64,000 bases of DNA from Candidatus Hadersleviella danica (GTDB lineage: Bacteria; Chloroflexota; Anaerolineae; Promineifilales; Promineifilaceae): the NCBI GenBank assembly GCA_016711405.1, contig JADJSZ010000004.1:62001-126000 (forward strand), written 5' to 3'. Below the pieces are notes generated by a model, which worked only from the letters and a program-made list of their open reading frames with translations, was not told the DNA's origin and did no database searches. The first letter of the stretch is position 1. Every line of letters starts with the position of its first letter. Shown piece after piece: positions 17,715 to 28,961 of the stretch. The position numbers were made by a program, and so were the translations under genes.

Positions 17715-19707
17715 ATGTTCTCTCCTTTCCACGCACCACCTGAGCCACGCCTATGGCGAAAACGATTTAATTGTTGATGTCTCCCTGCGCATTGAGGCGG
17801 GGAAGCGCATTGGCATGGTGGGGCCAAACGGGGTCGGCAAAACAACCCTGTTGCTCATCCTGTCCGGCCTACTCAAGCCCGACGAGGGGGAGATTGCCCG
17901 CCAAGCGGATTTGACGCTGGGGTATTTGCGCCAAGAGGCGGTGCTGACCTTTGCGGGGCAGGAGAACACTCTTTATCAGGAGATGCTGTCCGTGTTCGCC
18001 CATCTGGCGGAGCAGGAGAAACGGTTGCAAGAGCTGGAGGCGGCCATGAGCGGCGGCGAGTTGGGCGAGGCGGTGTTGGAGGAGTACGGCCGTCTGCAAC
18101 ACGCCTACGAAGCGGATGGGGGGTACGAATACCACATCAACATCAAGCGGGTGTTGTTGGGCTTGGGCTTTGACGAAGAGAGCTGGGAGACCCCGCTCAG
18201 CCACCTGAGCGGGGGGCAGAAGACGCGGCTGTTGCTCGGCCGTCTCCTGCTGGAAAAGCCATCCCTGCTGATTTTGGACGAACCGACCAACCATCTGGAC
18301 GAAGCGGCCGTGCGTTGGCTGGAAACGACGCTGAAAGGGTGGGCGGGGGCGTTGCTCATCGTCAGCCACGACAGGTATTTTTTGGACAAGGTGGTGAACC
18401 GAGTGTGGGAGATGTTGCCGGGGCAATTGCGGAGCTACAAGGGCAACTACAGCGGCTATGTAGCCCAGCGGCAGGCGGATTTTGAGCGGGAGCTGGCCAT
18501 GTGGACGGCCGAGAAAGAGCGGCTCGACAAAGAGCTGGATTTCATCCGCAAAAACATAGCGGGGGGGAACAGCGACATGGCCAAGGGGCGGCTGAAGCGG
18601 CTGACGCGGGACATTACCCTGCTGGAAGAGGTGGGGGTGCAGGAGATGCAGAGCAAAAGCTGGCTGGAATTAGGCGGCCGGGTGCGCACCCTGAGCGCGA
18701 ACGAAGCGGCCGTGCGCCTGCGCGACCTGACAGCGCCCACGACCAGCTATCCCACGCTGAATATCAAGCTGAAAAGCCAGCTACGAAGCGGCCGTTTGGT
18801 TCTGCGGACGGGGCGTTTGACGATTGGCTACCCCGACACACCGCTCTTCCAAACGGGGCGCATCCAATTGGAGCGGCGGGATTGCGCGGCCTTAATCGGC
18901 CCGAACGGGAGCGGCAAAAGCACGCTCCTGCGCACCCTGCTCGGCCAAATCCCCCCCCTGAGCGGGGAACTGGAGCTAGGCGAGAATGTGCAGGTGGGGT
19001 ATTTTGCGCAAGGGCACGAACAACTCAACCCCGCCAAGCGGGTGCTGGATGAGGTGTTGGCCGTGCGGCCGACTTCTGAGCAGGAAGCGCGGCGCTATTT
19101 GGCGCAATACCTGTTCAAGGCGCAAGATGTGTTTAAGCGGGTGGGGGATTTGAGCGGGGGGGAACGCGGCCGACTGGCTCTGGCCCTGCTGGCGGCCACG
19201 GGGGCCAACTTTCTCTTGCTCGATGAGCCGACGAACCACCTCGACATCCCTTCGCAAGAGGTGTTGCAGGCCGTGCTGGAGAAGTTTGATGGGACGATTT
19301 TGCTGGTCAGCCACGACCGCTATTTGGTGAACCAACTGGCCACCCAGATTTGGTCGCTGGAAGCGGACGGCCAGTTGCATGTTTTTGAGGGGACGTATGA
19401 GGAATTTGTGGCGTGGCGGGATGAGAAGCCGAGCGGGGAACCCGAGGTGAAGTTCGGCAACCTGATGTCGGATTATATTGATGAGAAGGCCAAGCCTGAT
19501 TTGAGTTGGTTGGCGGATGTGGTGGAGCCTGAGCCGAAGGTGAAGCGGGGGAGGGGTGCGGCCGAGATTGCCCGCCGCGATGCGGAGATTTGGCTGGCTA
19601 AGTTGGAGGAGGAGATGGCGGCGGCGCGCCTAGCGAAGGATTGGGACCAGTTGGCGTGGCTGGAGGAGGAGTATGAGGAGGCGTTGGCGAAACTGGGAGG
19701 GGAGTAG
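17715..19707 (+). CDS. ABC-F family ATPase
   Basis: Two ABC cassettes on one chain without membrane helices. The first has GPNGVGKTT, LSGGQKTRLLLGR and LLILDEPTNHLD. The second has GPNGSGKST, LSGGERGRLALA and LLLDEPTNHLD. A linker with charged helices (ADFERELAMWTAEKERLDKELDFI) joins them, and a C-terminal coiled coil follows. ABC-F proteins act on the ribosome in translation control or antibiotic protection. The N-terminus (STHHLSHAYGENDLIVDVSLRIEAGKRIGMV) is in another frame. ATG 17715 is the likely start with an indel near 17720; as written the intact frame begins at 17815. Confidence 0.9.
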
Positions 19708-19765
19708 ATAAGAAAAGGTCGTAGATTTAGCTTAGAAATAGAATTTTGTCTGATGGTTGTTCCTT

Positions 19766-21390
19766 TTAGGAGAATATACACTCTTCTAATTCGGAATAAA
19801 CATTCATATCGGTTTTCACATATTTTGACAATGTTAGTTTAAAAAACTCTGAATTAATGCTTGTTGTTATATTGCAAATACTTTTTATTTCCCCCGTTTT
19901 ATCCTTAAGATTTTGATTGGTAACGTCAGTAACCAACTTGTCATATTTTTCTTCATTAAATAAAAGATTATGGTTGTCACAGTAATTTTTAGAACTTCTT
20001 TGTCATATAAGTAGTTTTCTATTTCCCATCGTTCAAATACTCTGTGATTTTTGGGTTGTTCTTGCAAGTATAACAACCTATCGTTTTAGTAGTAAGTTTT
20101 CCCGATGATACATCTCTATCTTTGAGAACTAAAATCTCAATATCAGAAAATACTTTATTAAGAATTGCAATGGCTACTTGGCTACGCTGGTCTAATTCGG
20201 TGTTTCCCCGCTTGATACAAACAAGGTGTCATGATGTGTTTCCAAATATGTTATTAAGTACATTTGCATCAAGGCCTTCTTCTTGTCCATTCTTCCTGGT
20301 TTATCTTTTCCTTCGCAATATATTATTCTCTTTGGGCTTACCAGACCTGTTAAATCATCTAGCGCTGTTTCAAATATTTCCATCCATTTAGTTCGGGTTT
20401 TAGGTACTGGAATTAACGTTTGTGCAGAGGATGCTAAATTAAACCCTTTGGGAAGTGAATAATCTGACATTCATTTTTTAAAAAATCTTGTAATGCCTTT
20501 AAAAACCAATACTGTGTGTAGCAATCCAGATTTGACAATCATCACCAATCAATCTATTTATTCTATTAAGAGTTTTTTTTTGTATTTGATGTATTAACAT
20601 GTAATTCAGGCTCATCAATAAGAAATATTGTATCTGTAAAATCGTCTTGTCTTAGATATAAATCAAGCAGTATATCCACAATTTCTTTTTCTCCAGACGA
20701 TAAAACATTAAAATCAAAATCTTGCAGATGATCATTCTTGTGAAAATATAATGTGCCTTCTGATGGGTCAATATTGCCTATACTTGTTATTTTTAGATCG
20801 AGACAATTTTCGATTGATTTATTTAGATCTCCTATGATTTTTGCTTTTGCTTCGCTAGGTTTGCAATCTTGCTCATTCAAATAATTATTGTATTTTGCGC
20901 ATAATCTTCTATAGTTTTCCATCATTTTTCCGTCTAAATCAGAAGATAAACTTGCCCCATAATCGTTTAAGCTTATGTCAGTGATAGCTTTAGATTGAGT
21001 AATTTTAAAAGATTGGTTGTAACGATAAGGGCTTCTAAAAGAAAATAGAGTATTTTGTTTGCCTTGTTGACTTTTGGACTTCCATACTTTGTCATATGTG
21101 CCTTTGTCAAATTCAATTTCTATATTTTCATAAGTGAAACTTGGATTTTTATACATTGAATGATATTCATAAGACTTGTTTATCTGACTGCCAAGTTTGT
21201 TGTGAACACTATTTAGGTATAGCATTCCATCAAGAATGCTACTTTTCCGCAAACTATTATATCTAACAAGCGCAATGATTCTTTAGGATTATCACCAAGA
21301 TCAATTGTCAAATGGTGAAATCTCTTATACCCGTTTTTTAATTTTTTTCTTGCCCCTATATTTTCTTGCTCCTAACAAAAGTTTCCACAT
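19766..21390 (-). CDS. AAA ATPase with C-terminal TOPRIM/DUF4435-like domain, frameshifted (defence-type)
   Basis: Reassembled across frames: RFHHLTIDLGDNPK, a damaged P-loop region (KSSILDGMLYLNSVHNKLG), then LSSGEKEIVDILLDLYL and FLIDEPELHVN (signature and Walker B), IWIATHSIGF, then RIIYCEGKDKPGR (TOPRIM-like glutamate), TLFVSSG and NHRVFERWEIENYLYDKEVL. The last pieces resemble the DUF4435/TOPRIM region of OLD-like and PARIS-type proteins. The end at 19766 follows SELEECIFS. AT-rich, free of CGGCCG, directly after a HEPN-like gene on the same strand. At least six shifts, mostly in A or T runs, so it is either error-laden or decaying. Confidence 0.68.
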
Positions 21391-21508
21391 CTATTCTGCG
21401 ATTATTGAGGAGTGTAGCAAATGATGTGGGGCAAGGATAAAACAGCCGCGAATCCCCCCAAATTTTTGACCGATCAGTATTGTACAATCACGATAATCAG
21501 TTTTAGAG

Positions 21509-22473
21509 TTAGAATGGTTGTTGATATTCCCAATCTGAAGATTGAGACATATTTTCAACATCGTTCATTTGTGCTTCAACCTTGAATTATTGCACAAAAG
21601 TTTAATGCAAATTGGGCATCAGGTTTAGTTAATTTCTTCCTAAAGAAAGAATCCTGACCAAACAAATTTCCGCTTTTATCAAAACTTATGGTAGTTGGAA
21701 AAACCATTTGCAAGCGAACATATTGAGCATAGTTTACGCCTACTTGCAAGCTAAGCATTGTATCTTGAATATTACTTAATTTGGATGAAATTTCATCCCG
21801 TATTGGCTCAAAGCAGTTTCAATAGCGTCAGCAATATCTTCATTAATTTGCTCTGATACTTCACTAAAATCAAAATTCCCATCTAAAAAACCACTATCTC
21901 TTCTAAAAAGTTGTCTTCTTACATTTGATGTTACCCACACAAGAGCAATGTAAGCTTGACGTACGGCGTTTTCAAAAATCACTTTCCAATAAAGCTTTTC
22001 AGCATTGCAAGATACTTTTAGCTTTTTCATTTTGAATTAATCCTACAACACTTATATGACGAAATCTGATGTTCCAAAGGGCAGCATATTTTTGGGAAAA
22101 AATCACCCCATATATTTGACATTCCTTAATATCATCACCGCTAGGATATTTAGCTTTGTGTTGTGCATCGTTACGAAGCCCATGAACATGACGAATATTT
22201 GCTTCGTCGGAAGTCGTTCAAAACCCCCCATCTTGCAATTTATCGTTTGTTTGTTGTAGTATCCCTTGAAATGCCTTTTTCGGATTGATCTCTTGTATCA
22301 AGGCTTGAAACTATAGTTTTCAGAATTGTTTCAACAGCTAAATCAAAAACCATCAAAGCCATAATTCTACTAACTGGACTATATTGCGTGATGATGCTGT
22401 ACGATGCCGACTCAAATAATTGTCTAACGAGTACAAGTTTCTTGTGTGTAATAAGATTTATAACTAAGCTCAT
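21509..22473 (-). CDS. HEPN-like protein, frameshifted
   Basis: Pieces in three frames give one protein of about 310 residues: MSLVINLITHKKLVLVRQLF, SPVSRIMALMVFDLAVETILKTIVSSLD, LQQTNDKLQDGGF, EANIRHVHGLRNDAQHKAKYPSG, IQNEKAK, LLESDFENAVRQAYIALVWVTSNVRRQLF, and a C-terminus ending DWEYQQPF at 21509. RNDAQH fits the RNxxxH motif of HEPN ribonucleases. Helix-rich composition agrees. The family assignment rests on the motif alone. It precedes the AAA/TOPRIM gene by 118 bases on the same strand, and both lack the CGGCCG word of the host. Confidence 0.55.
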
Positions 22474-22655
22474 ATTTTATTTTCAGCAATATGTACCCAC
22501 ATTAATTAGATTGTAAGCCTGCAAAGGCTATGAGATAGAGGAAGAACTATCCATACCCGTATGGTATGACACTATTCTATAATAGGGGAGTTTAGCAAAT
22601 GACGAGGGGGTGTCAAGGGGTGGAACGGCCGTCCCACCTCCCCCATCTCCCACCC

Positions 22656-23065
22656 TCAACCCTCTTTCCCCGTCAAGTCCTTATCCTCCATTTCCCACGC
22701 ATGGTCCATGGTGTGGTAGGCGGTGTGGCGAATGAGGAAGCGGAGCGGACTTTTGGCGACTTTGCCCGCCAACCCGCCCTGTGCGTGGTACTCGCGGATG
22801 GCGTGGACATAGGCGGAGCGATGCGTGGCCAGCCCCTCGGCCGTTAGCATCGCCCCCTCGGGGTGAGCAAACCAACCATCTTCGCCCAATCCTGCTCGGT
22901 GCCAAAACATGCCGCACAATCTGGTCGCGGTCTCGGCCGCCGCCACGCCACCTTCTTCTGCAACTCGGCCGTTCGGTGGATGGTGGGGGGTGTCAGCAAG
23001 AGAACAACATCAAACAGCTTCCCGCCTGCCCAAACTTTCAGCCAAAATAGATGTAACCAACGCAT
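22656..23065 (-). pseudogene. DinB-like protein remnant, copy 1
   Basis: Fragments in shifted frames include PPTIHRTAELQKKV, a stretch aligned with RDxIVRHV, and the intact end LTAEGLATHRSAYVHAIREYHAQGG...IRHTAYHTMDHAWEMEDKDLTGKEG. A second copy about 0.93 kb away is roughly 85 percent alike by eye. The histidine pattern (HTAYHTMDHAWEME) suggests the DinB/four-helix metal-binding superfamily. The N-terminal part is missing, so it is likely a truncated duplicate. Confidence 0.5.
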
Positions 23066-23160
23066 TCATGTTGCCGACAAATTGTCTGAATCGGCCGACT
23101 GCCCAGCGGGACGGCCATTCACTGGGCAGTCGTTAGACGGTTTCTATCGTGACATGGAAA

Positions 23161-23364
23161 TCACTCAAGAGTCTTGTTGATGTCCTTGTGCCGCACATGC
23201 GATACAACATCTATTGCCGCCCCTAGCGCAGTGCCCAATGCAAGACCCAGTGCTAGTTGGTCAAATACTACCCCTAACGCGACCCCCACGGCCGCACCAA
23301 TAGCGATTCCCGCACCTGTATAAGGTTTTCTCACTTTGGACTTTTCTTCACTGTTTTCGCTCAT
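23161..23364 (-). CDS. Small glycine-zipper membrane protein
   Basis: From MSENSEEKSKVRKPYTG the protein is 67 residues. It has one long Gly/Ala-rich membrane segment (AGIAIGAAVGVALGVVFDQLALGLALGTALGAAIDVV) with GxxxG spacing typical of glycine zippers, then a short polar tail. Its function is unknown. It sits between two duplicated DinB-like remnants. Confidence 0.6.
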   Translation of the reverse strand: MSENSEEKSKVRKPYTGAGIAIGAAVGVALGVVFDQLALGLALGTALGAAIDVVSHVRHKDINKTLE

Positions 23365-23594
23365 AACAAGTTCCTCAAAATATGTGTTAGATACCAATTA
23401 AAATAGCTAACAACATATTGCACTAATTCGGGATAACATCTCAAGAATCATATTGTATTGTGTCTTGTTAACCACCTAATACGCATTTTGTGCTTGGTGG
23501 GTGGCAACATTCCGCATACACAAGAGAAGTGTGAACAATGGCGAGGCGGTGTCAAGCGAGGGCACGGCCGCCCTCCCCTCCTCCATCTCCCCCC

Positions 23595-23960
23595 TCACCC
23601 CTCCTTCCCCGTCAAATCCTTGTCCTCCATCTCCCACGCATGGTCCATTGTGTGGTAAGCCGTGTGGCGAATGAAGTAGCGGAGCGGCCACTTGGCTATC
23701 TTGCCCGGCATTTTGCCCTGTGCGTGGTACTCGCGGATGGCGTGGACATAGGCGGAGCGATGCGCGGCCAGCCCCTCGGCCGTTAGCATCGCCCCATCGG
23801 CCGTGAGCAGACCAACCATCTTCGCCCAACCCTGCTCGGCCGCAAACACATGCCGCACAATGTGGTCTCGGTCACGGCCGCCCCCACGTGGCCCCTTCTG
23901 CAACTCGGCCGAGACACGGCCGCGCACCCATCGAATGGCCTATCACAAAACAAGCTAACC
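23595..23960 (-). pseudogene. DinB-like protein remnant, copy 2
   Basis: Reads RDRDHIVRHVFAAEQGWAKMVGLLTADGAMLTAEGLAAHRSAYVHAIREYHAQGK...KWPLRYFIRHTAYHTMDHAWEMEDKDLTGKEG. The segment HIVRHVFAAEQGWA plus the His-rich end fits a DinB-like fold. The N-terminal helix is absent, replaced by unrelated sequence before 23930. The 3' flank (GGTGTCAAG followed by ACGGCCG) resembles that of copy 1. Confidence 0.5.
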
Positions 23961-24029
23961 CCATCAGCTATGCTGGCGCAGGCTCCAACGCTTATGTCCA
24001 TCACCAAACAGCCAGCCGTCTGATTATCG

Positions 24030-25752
24030 CTACCTAACAACAAGAGGTAGATAAACAAATTCCGTCAAAGCAATTCCAGAGGGAATCTCAAGTACATTGC
24101 CAATATCTTCTTGAGGTCGAATTGGCTCATTCGCATCAATCCTGAGTTGTGTGGTGGCTAATGGGTTGACCGAAGCAGTAACGAAATACAAACCTTCGTC
24201 AGTATCACTAGGTGGCAAGGATAGCCAAGAAATGACCCTCTGCGTCTACTGCTGTTGTAAGTGCGCTCCATTGATTCCCGTCCCACCGTATGAGTTGTTG
24301 GTCTTGGCCAACAGCCCATCCATAAGTAGGAGAAAGCAGGTTAATCCCATACAAATGTTTCGTGGTCGCACTATAAATAATTTGCCATGCCACGCCATTC
24401 CAACGCAAAACTGTGCCTTGATCCCCACAATCCAGCCATCGGTAGCTGATAACATTTGGATGTCGTTTAGATTAACGGCAATAGGGCTACCAAAATTTGA
24501 CCAAGTGCTACCATTCCAGCGCAAAATGAGTCCGTTATCACCCACAACCCATGCATCATTGAGGAAACGGCCGCTACTGCATTCAAATTGGTTGTCGTTG
24601 GAGTACTCACTATCGACCATGTGTTATTTTGCCATTGTTTAATAACACCATTATTGCCTACCGCCCAACCATTACTGGACGAGAGCATGTCTATCCCATT
24701 CATGGGTTGAAAAGGTGGATTGGCAGCAGTTTGCCACTCAACACCATTCCAACGAAGAAAAGTACCATTATTACCAACGACCCAGCCCATGGATCCTGTA
24801 ACAGCAATATCGCGAAAAGCTGTTGTAATAGGGCTATTTACAACGCTCCAATTTATTCCATTCCAATAAAGGATTGTGCCGCCAGAACCTACAGCCCATC
24901 CTTCGTTGGCACTAATCATACGAATTGACTGTAAACTGGCACTGGTCGGACTATCAACAACAGACCAATCATTCCCATCCCAAAACAAAAGCGTGCCATT
25001 AGAGCCTGCCGCCCAACCTTCTGTGGCGGAAACCATATCTACTGTCCATAAAGATTCAGTTGTAGGACTGTCTACACTCGACCATTCATTCCCATCCCAA
25101 TGCCAAATGACTCCACCGCTACCTACAGCCCAGCCATTGTTAGCATTTACCATATCCAGCCCATAAAGCCAAGCCGTATTGGGGCCGCTAACCGTAACCC
25201 AACTGCTACCATTCCAACGTAAAGCGACACCTTGCGAGCCAACAATCCAGCCATCTGTGGCCGAAATCATAGAAAGAGCATTAAAAGAGCGGAAAGTAAT
25301 AGGACTGGTAACGGCCGTCCATGCCACTCCATCCCAGCGCATAATTGCCGAACCGCCTCCCCACAGCCCAAACATCATCAGTGGCTACTATATCAACTGC
25401 CTGAACTGACCGAACCAGTCATTGGTGTTAACGTTAAAGTCTGGAAAGGGAAACTGAGTCCAACTAACACCATCTCACTGAAGTAGCGAGTTACCCCCAC
25501 AGCCCACCCATCGTCGGTTGATAAGAAATCAACTGAGCTGAAAGAGGAATGACAAGGATCTACCGTGCCATCATCCCAACAAACCCAATCTCTCGGTGTT
25601 GAATCAACTGCCTCTTTTCCTGCTGTTACCAAAGTTGCTTGAAGGCCGCAAAGATTAACAATCCGTTTATGATAAAGAATAAACTGGTAATAAAGACCAT
25701 TCAAATGGTTTTGCCAAGACATGGGGCTACTTAAAGTAATATTTTGTTTCAT
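24030..25752 (-). CDS. YCF48/BNR-like beta-propeller surface protein, frameshifted
   Basis: About ten repeats of the pattern ATDGWxVGxxGxxLRWNGxxWxxVxSPT, each roughly 40 residues, match YCF48-like (PSII_BNR) propeller blades. The first blades and last domain lie in other frames (25393-25752; 24030-24620), needing about four corrections. The end reads TEFVYLPLVVR, a C-terminal tail also seen on another secreted protein in the window. No signal peptide is visible: the IS5 element lies 13 bases upstream and may have removed the original N-terminus. Confidence 0.65.
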
Positions 25753-25765
25753 TGTTTTTTTCTTA

Positions 25766-26540
25766 GAGCGTGTTTGAAAAAGGGTCTATCGCCTGAAAGT
25801 TGGCGTTCCAGCTAATCTTCGAACCATGATATGCACCATGGCAGCGTAGATAACGGCTTCACTTGTCTCAGGCAACTCTTCATAATCTTTGCTCAGCCGA
25901 CGATAATTGTTCAGCCAGCCATAGGTTCTCTCGACGACCCATCGACGAGGTAAGACAACGAAACCGCTGACATCGTCGTTTCTCTTAACAATTTCCAACA
26001 CCCACGAGAAAGTCTCTTTGACCCAATCAACCAGTTTCCCGATAGCCACCCGTCAGCCCAGATAAGTTCAGGCGCGGCAACGTCAGCTTCTCCTGTAATT
26101 TCTGCAACGCCAGCTTTGCTCCATCTCGGTCTTGCAGAGAAGCCGCCGTGACCACCACGATAAGCAATAGACCTATCGAATCTACAATAGCATGGCGTTT
26201 TCGTCCTTTAACCTTCTTACCCGCATCATAACCACGCTCTCCTCTAATACTGGTTGTTTTGGTCGACTGACTATCGATGATAGCGGCACTTGGCGTTGCT
26301 TCTCGCCCCTCTTTTTGTCGAACTTGTTCTCGCAGAGTGGTGTTGAGGCGTTCCCAAGTTCCGTCTTTCTGCCTTTTGCGGAAATGATAGTAGACCGTCT
26401 GCCAAGGCGGCAGGTCATGGGGCAACATCCGCCAAAGACAGCCAGCACGAGCGAAATAGATCATGGTATTGATGATTTCGCGCATCGGGTATTCCATAGG
26501 TCTCCCACGGACGCTGGCTGGTGAGAGCAGAGGTTCAAGG
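25766..26540 (-). mobile_element. IS5-family insertion sequence, truncated at the 5' end
   Basis: The 3' end has GAGCGTGTTTGAAAAAGG at 25766, an IS5-type terminus. The matching inverted repeat is not found near 26500-26560, where IS1595 sequence begins, so the 5' end looks lost. It carries no CGGCCG words. Confidence 0.65.
25786..26540 (-). pseudogene. IS5-family transposase, frameshifted and lacking its start
   Basis: The upstream part reads LEPILEPLLSPASVRGRPMEYPMREIINTMIYFARAGCLWRMLPHDLPPW (DUF4096-type), then IIDSQSTKTTSIRGERGYDAGKKVKGRKRHAIVDS with the first catalytic Asp. After a shift near 26040 it continues KLVDWVKETFSWVLEIVKRND and RRWVVERTYGWLNNYRRLSKDYE with the catalytic Glu. No start codon remains because the 5' end is cut. 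The shift lies in the DGGYRG region, not where IS427-type programmed frameshifts usually occur. Confidence 0.75.
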
Positions 26541-26558
26541 ATTGGCTCAAGATGTGTT

Positions 26559-27493
26559 TCAAGGAGCTACCAAAATTTCAATCAAAGAAGGCAAAAGAGC
26601 TTGCCCTCGTTTGCGAGAATTATGAACAAACTCAAAGAAACCCAAATAAATCGGCAACTTCTCTTGGGAAATGCCCCGATGCGGTCGCAACCAAGACCTT
26701 AACAATGACCACAATCCTTCAATGGTGTTGGTATGGACTTCATGAAAACCATCCCCATCCTCATCGCGAGCATATTCGCCTTGCGAATGGTTGACCGTCT
26801 GATGGTTGTATCCCCATGCCGTCAACCGATTGTAAATGGCGTATTCGTCGGTAAAAACCTTGCTCCCCATAGCCACAACCTCTTGAATGACTGGTTGAAT
26901 CGTCGCTTGTTGGACGTTGGCTAACATCTTAATAACGACTTCACCATTCCGTTGAATGAGACCCAAAATGGGTGGTTTTCCTGTTCCAAAGTGCCCCGCC
27001 GCCGACTGCCTTTGAGTCGATTGCGTCGTCCCTTTCGCTTTTGGCCATCACAGCTCGAGGATGCCCCTTGTGACCTGCCACCAGATACACTTCATCAAAT
27101 TCAACTTCACCTCTCAGGATAACCTCTTTTTTTTCTCCACCACACCAGACCGCAATTGGGTTGTCATCTTTGCACATCATCCTTGTTAAGACCTAATTCA
27201 GCCGCAATTTGGTGGTTCGATAGATTCAGACCCATCAAATACAAACACAACATCCAGACACGCAGAGGCTGATGGTGACCTGCAAAGATGGTGTCAGTCA
27301 AATCATCGAATTGTCGTTCACACGCCTTGCACTCATATCTTTGGCGATGTGGAGATGTGTTATGAAATCCTCGTTTTTTGACCCAAACATGATCGCAATG
27401 GGGGCAATGGATTCCATTGGGCCATCTCAAGGTTCGCACCATTTCATAGCATTTGGCTTCATCGATCAAGTTTAGAATGTTTAGCATAGACAA
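26559..27493 (-). CDS. IS1595-family transposase, frameshifted
   Basis: The N-terminal zinc ribbon reads WPNGIHCPHCDHVWVKKRG...YECKACERQFDDLTDTIFAGH. The catalytic core continues as VEFDEVYLVAGHKGHP and VFTDEYAIYNRLTAWGYNHQTVNHSQGEYARDEDGDGFHEVHTNTIEGLWSLLRSWLRPHRGISQEKLPIYLGFFEFVHNSR, the ISXO2-like DDE/N domain. Shifts near 27170 and 26960 divide it into three. Translation probably begins at TTG 27493 or ATG 27487, inside a hairpin. Confidence 0.75.
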
Positions 27494-27522
27494 TCACCTT
27501 TGTGTTTTTGGTCTATGCTAAA
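27480..27522. promoter_or_regulatory. Hairpin over the IS1595 transposase start
   Basis: A 12-base perfect inverted repeat (TTTAGCATAGAC at 27480-27491, GTCTATGCTAAA at 27511-27522) encloses the region just upstream of the transposase and overlaps its first codons. In the mRNA it would hide the start codon and may hold down transposase translation. Confidence 0.5.
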
Positions 27523-27554
27523 TTTCCTGCTCACTTTTTGCAACTTGGCTCTGA

Positions 27555-27763
27555 TCCTTGAAATCCATCAAGAGCCAAACTTTTGAGTCTTGAGTTACCC
27601 AGCAATCTATTGGACGAAATAAATCTGTTTCATCAATCTGTTTTTCGATAGTGACATTCTCACCAAATTCTATTTACAAGCCATTCATAAAGAACAGCAC
27701 GAGAGTTGCGGAGAATAGGTGACTCATCTGCATAATTACAATTTTCCAAATGCTTATGGGCAA
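27555..27763 (-). pseudogene. Internal fragment of a gene trapped between IS1595 and IS4
   Basis: Between the two elements the minus strand reads ARFAHKHLENCNYADESPILRNSRAVLYEWLVNRI, and after a one-base change FGENVTIEKQIDETDLFRPIDCWVTQDSKVWLLMDFKDQ. This looks like real protein and resembles the region around the RP-D-W motif of CoiA-like nuclease proteins, but the match is weak. Both ends are cut by insertion sequences. No matching 5' part is seen beyond the IS4 element. Confidence 0.4.
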
Positions 27764-28961
27764 ATCTAGCTACCTGAAACTTTTTTGAAGTGGTGCAAAT
27801 CATTCTTTAGCATTCATTTGTTACGGTGGAGGTATGAAAAAACAGACACGTAGCAAAAGAAAAAGAACGACTGCACCACAACTACTGTACCACAAATGGT
27901 TGAATCAAATGGGTAAACTTGTGCCCGATGAACATCAAGGACGGCTCAAAAGTTTTGTCAAAGCCCTGGTCGGCCTCTTGTTGGGGCGAGGAATTCATAT
28001 GAAGCAAATCGCTTCTAAAATTCCAGGGGAGGCGCAACAAACGAGCAAAGAAAGAACCCTATTGAACCTCTTTGACAACAACCAGATAGACCCTTGGCAA
28101 TGGTACAAACCACTGGTCATCAAGTTTCTCCACCTAGCCAGCCAGGGCAATGCTCCCTTACGCCTGCTGATAGATGGCACAAAAATAGGGAATGGACATC
28201 AATTACTCATAGTAACCCTTGCCTATCGTCGGCGTGCCATTCCCTTATGCTGGACATGGGTCAAAGGAGTCGGGGACACTCCACCGCCACTGTCCAACGA
28301 GCACCTTTGCGCGCCTGCAACCGTTGATTTACCCAGAGGCGAAAGTGGTTGTCTTGGGGGGATAGTGAATTTGGTTCCGTCGAGTTGTTGCAACAGTTTG
28401 AGGCATGGAACTGGTTTTATGTTCTGCGCCAAAAAGGAGACACTCAATGGCGACCGAGTCAGCGAGACGAATGGCAACGCTTTGACCAGCTTGCTCCCCG
28501 AGCGATAAAGAGATGGCAAAAAGAGAGTTGCTTCACCAAGAAGCATCAGCACCAGACCAATTTAGTGGCTATTTGGGAACAAGGGCACAAGGAACCATGG
28601 CTTTTGACCACAAATTTATCTACCGTACAAGAGGCCAAAATGCACTATAGTCGACGGGCATGGGTTGAGAATTTCTTTGGTGATTGTAAAGGAAACGGAT
28701 TTGATCTTGAGGCGACCCGCCTACAAAACAGTGATCGTTTATCACGATTAACACTGGCCGTTGTTTTTTTAATGAGCTGGATTTTATCCTTTGGGTCACA
28801 GGTCATTAAGAACGGGCAACGGTATCTGGTTGACCGTACTGACCGCCGCGATTTGTCTATTTTTCGTATCGGGATGGATATGATTTACAGGTTATTGACC
28901 AATGGTGAGACTATTCAATTGCACCTGAGACCTTATTTTAAAAAGTTTCAGGTAGCTAGAT
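27764..28961 (+). mobile_element. IS4-family insertion sequence with 22-base inverted repeats
   Basis: Perfect inverted repeats, beginning ATCTAGCTACCTGAAACT on the left (27764-27785) and its complement on the right (28940-28961), enclose one transposase gene. Length is about 1.2 kb. No clear target duplication can be read because the outermost bases are themselves symmetrical. Confidence 0.85.

Larger units (their letters stand above)
26537..27554 (-). mobile_element. IS1595-family insertion sequence
   Basis: The transposase is flanked by related ends: GGATTGGCTCAAG at about 26537-26551 on the plus strand and, on the minus strand, GGATCAGAGCCAAG ending at about 27554. They match imperfectly, so boundaries are approximate. 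It abuts the truncated IS5 element on the left. Confidence 0.55.

Noticed and set aside
19766..22473. Calling the low-GC pair a decayed pseudogene island
   Set aside because: All motifs can be recovered by single-base corrections in A or T runs, as in essential genes elsewhere here, so decay is not required.
25786..26497. Programmed frameshift in the IS5 transposase
   Set aside because: The break falls in the conserved DGGYRG region and has no slippery sequence with following structure, while similar breaks occur in ordinary genes throughout the window.
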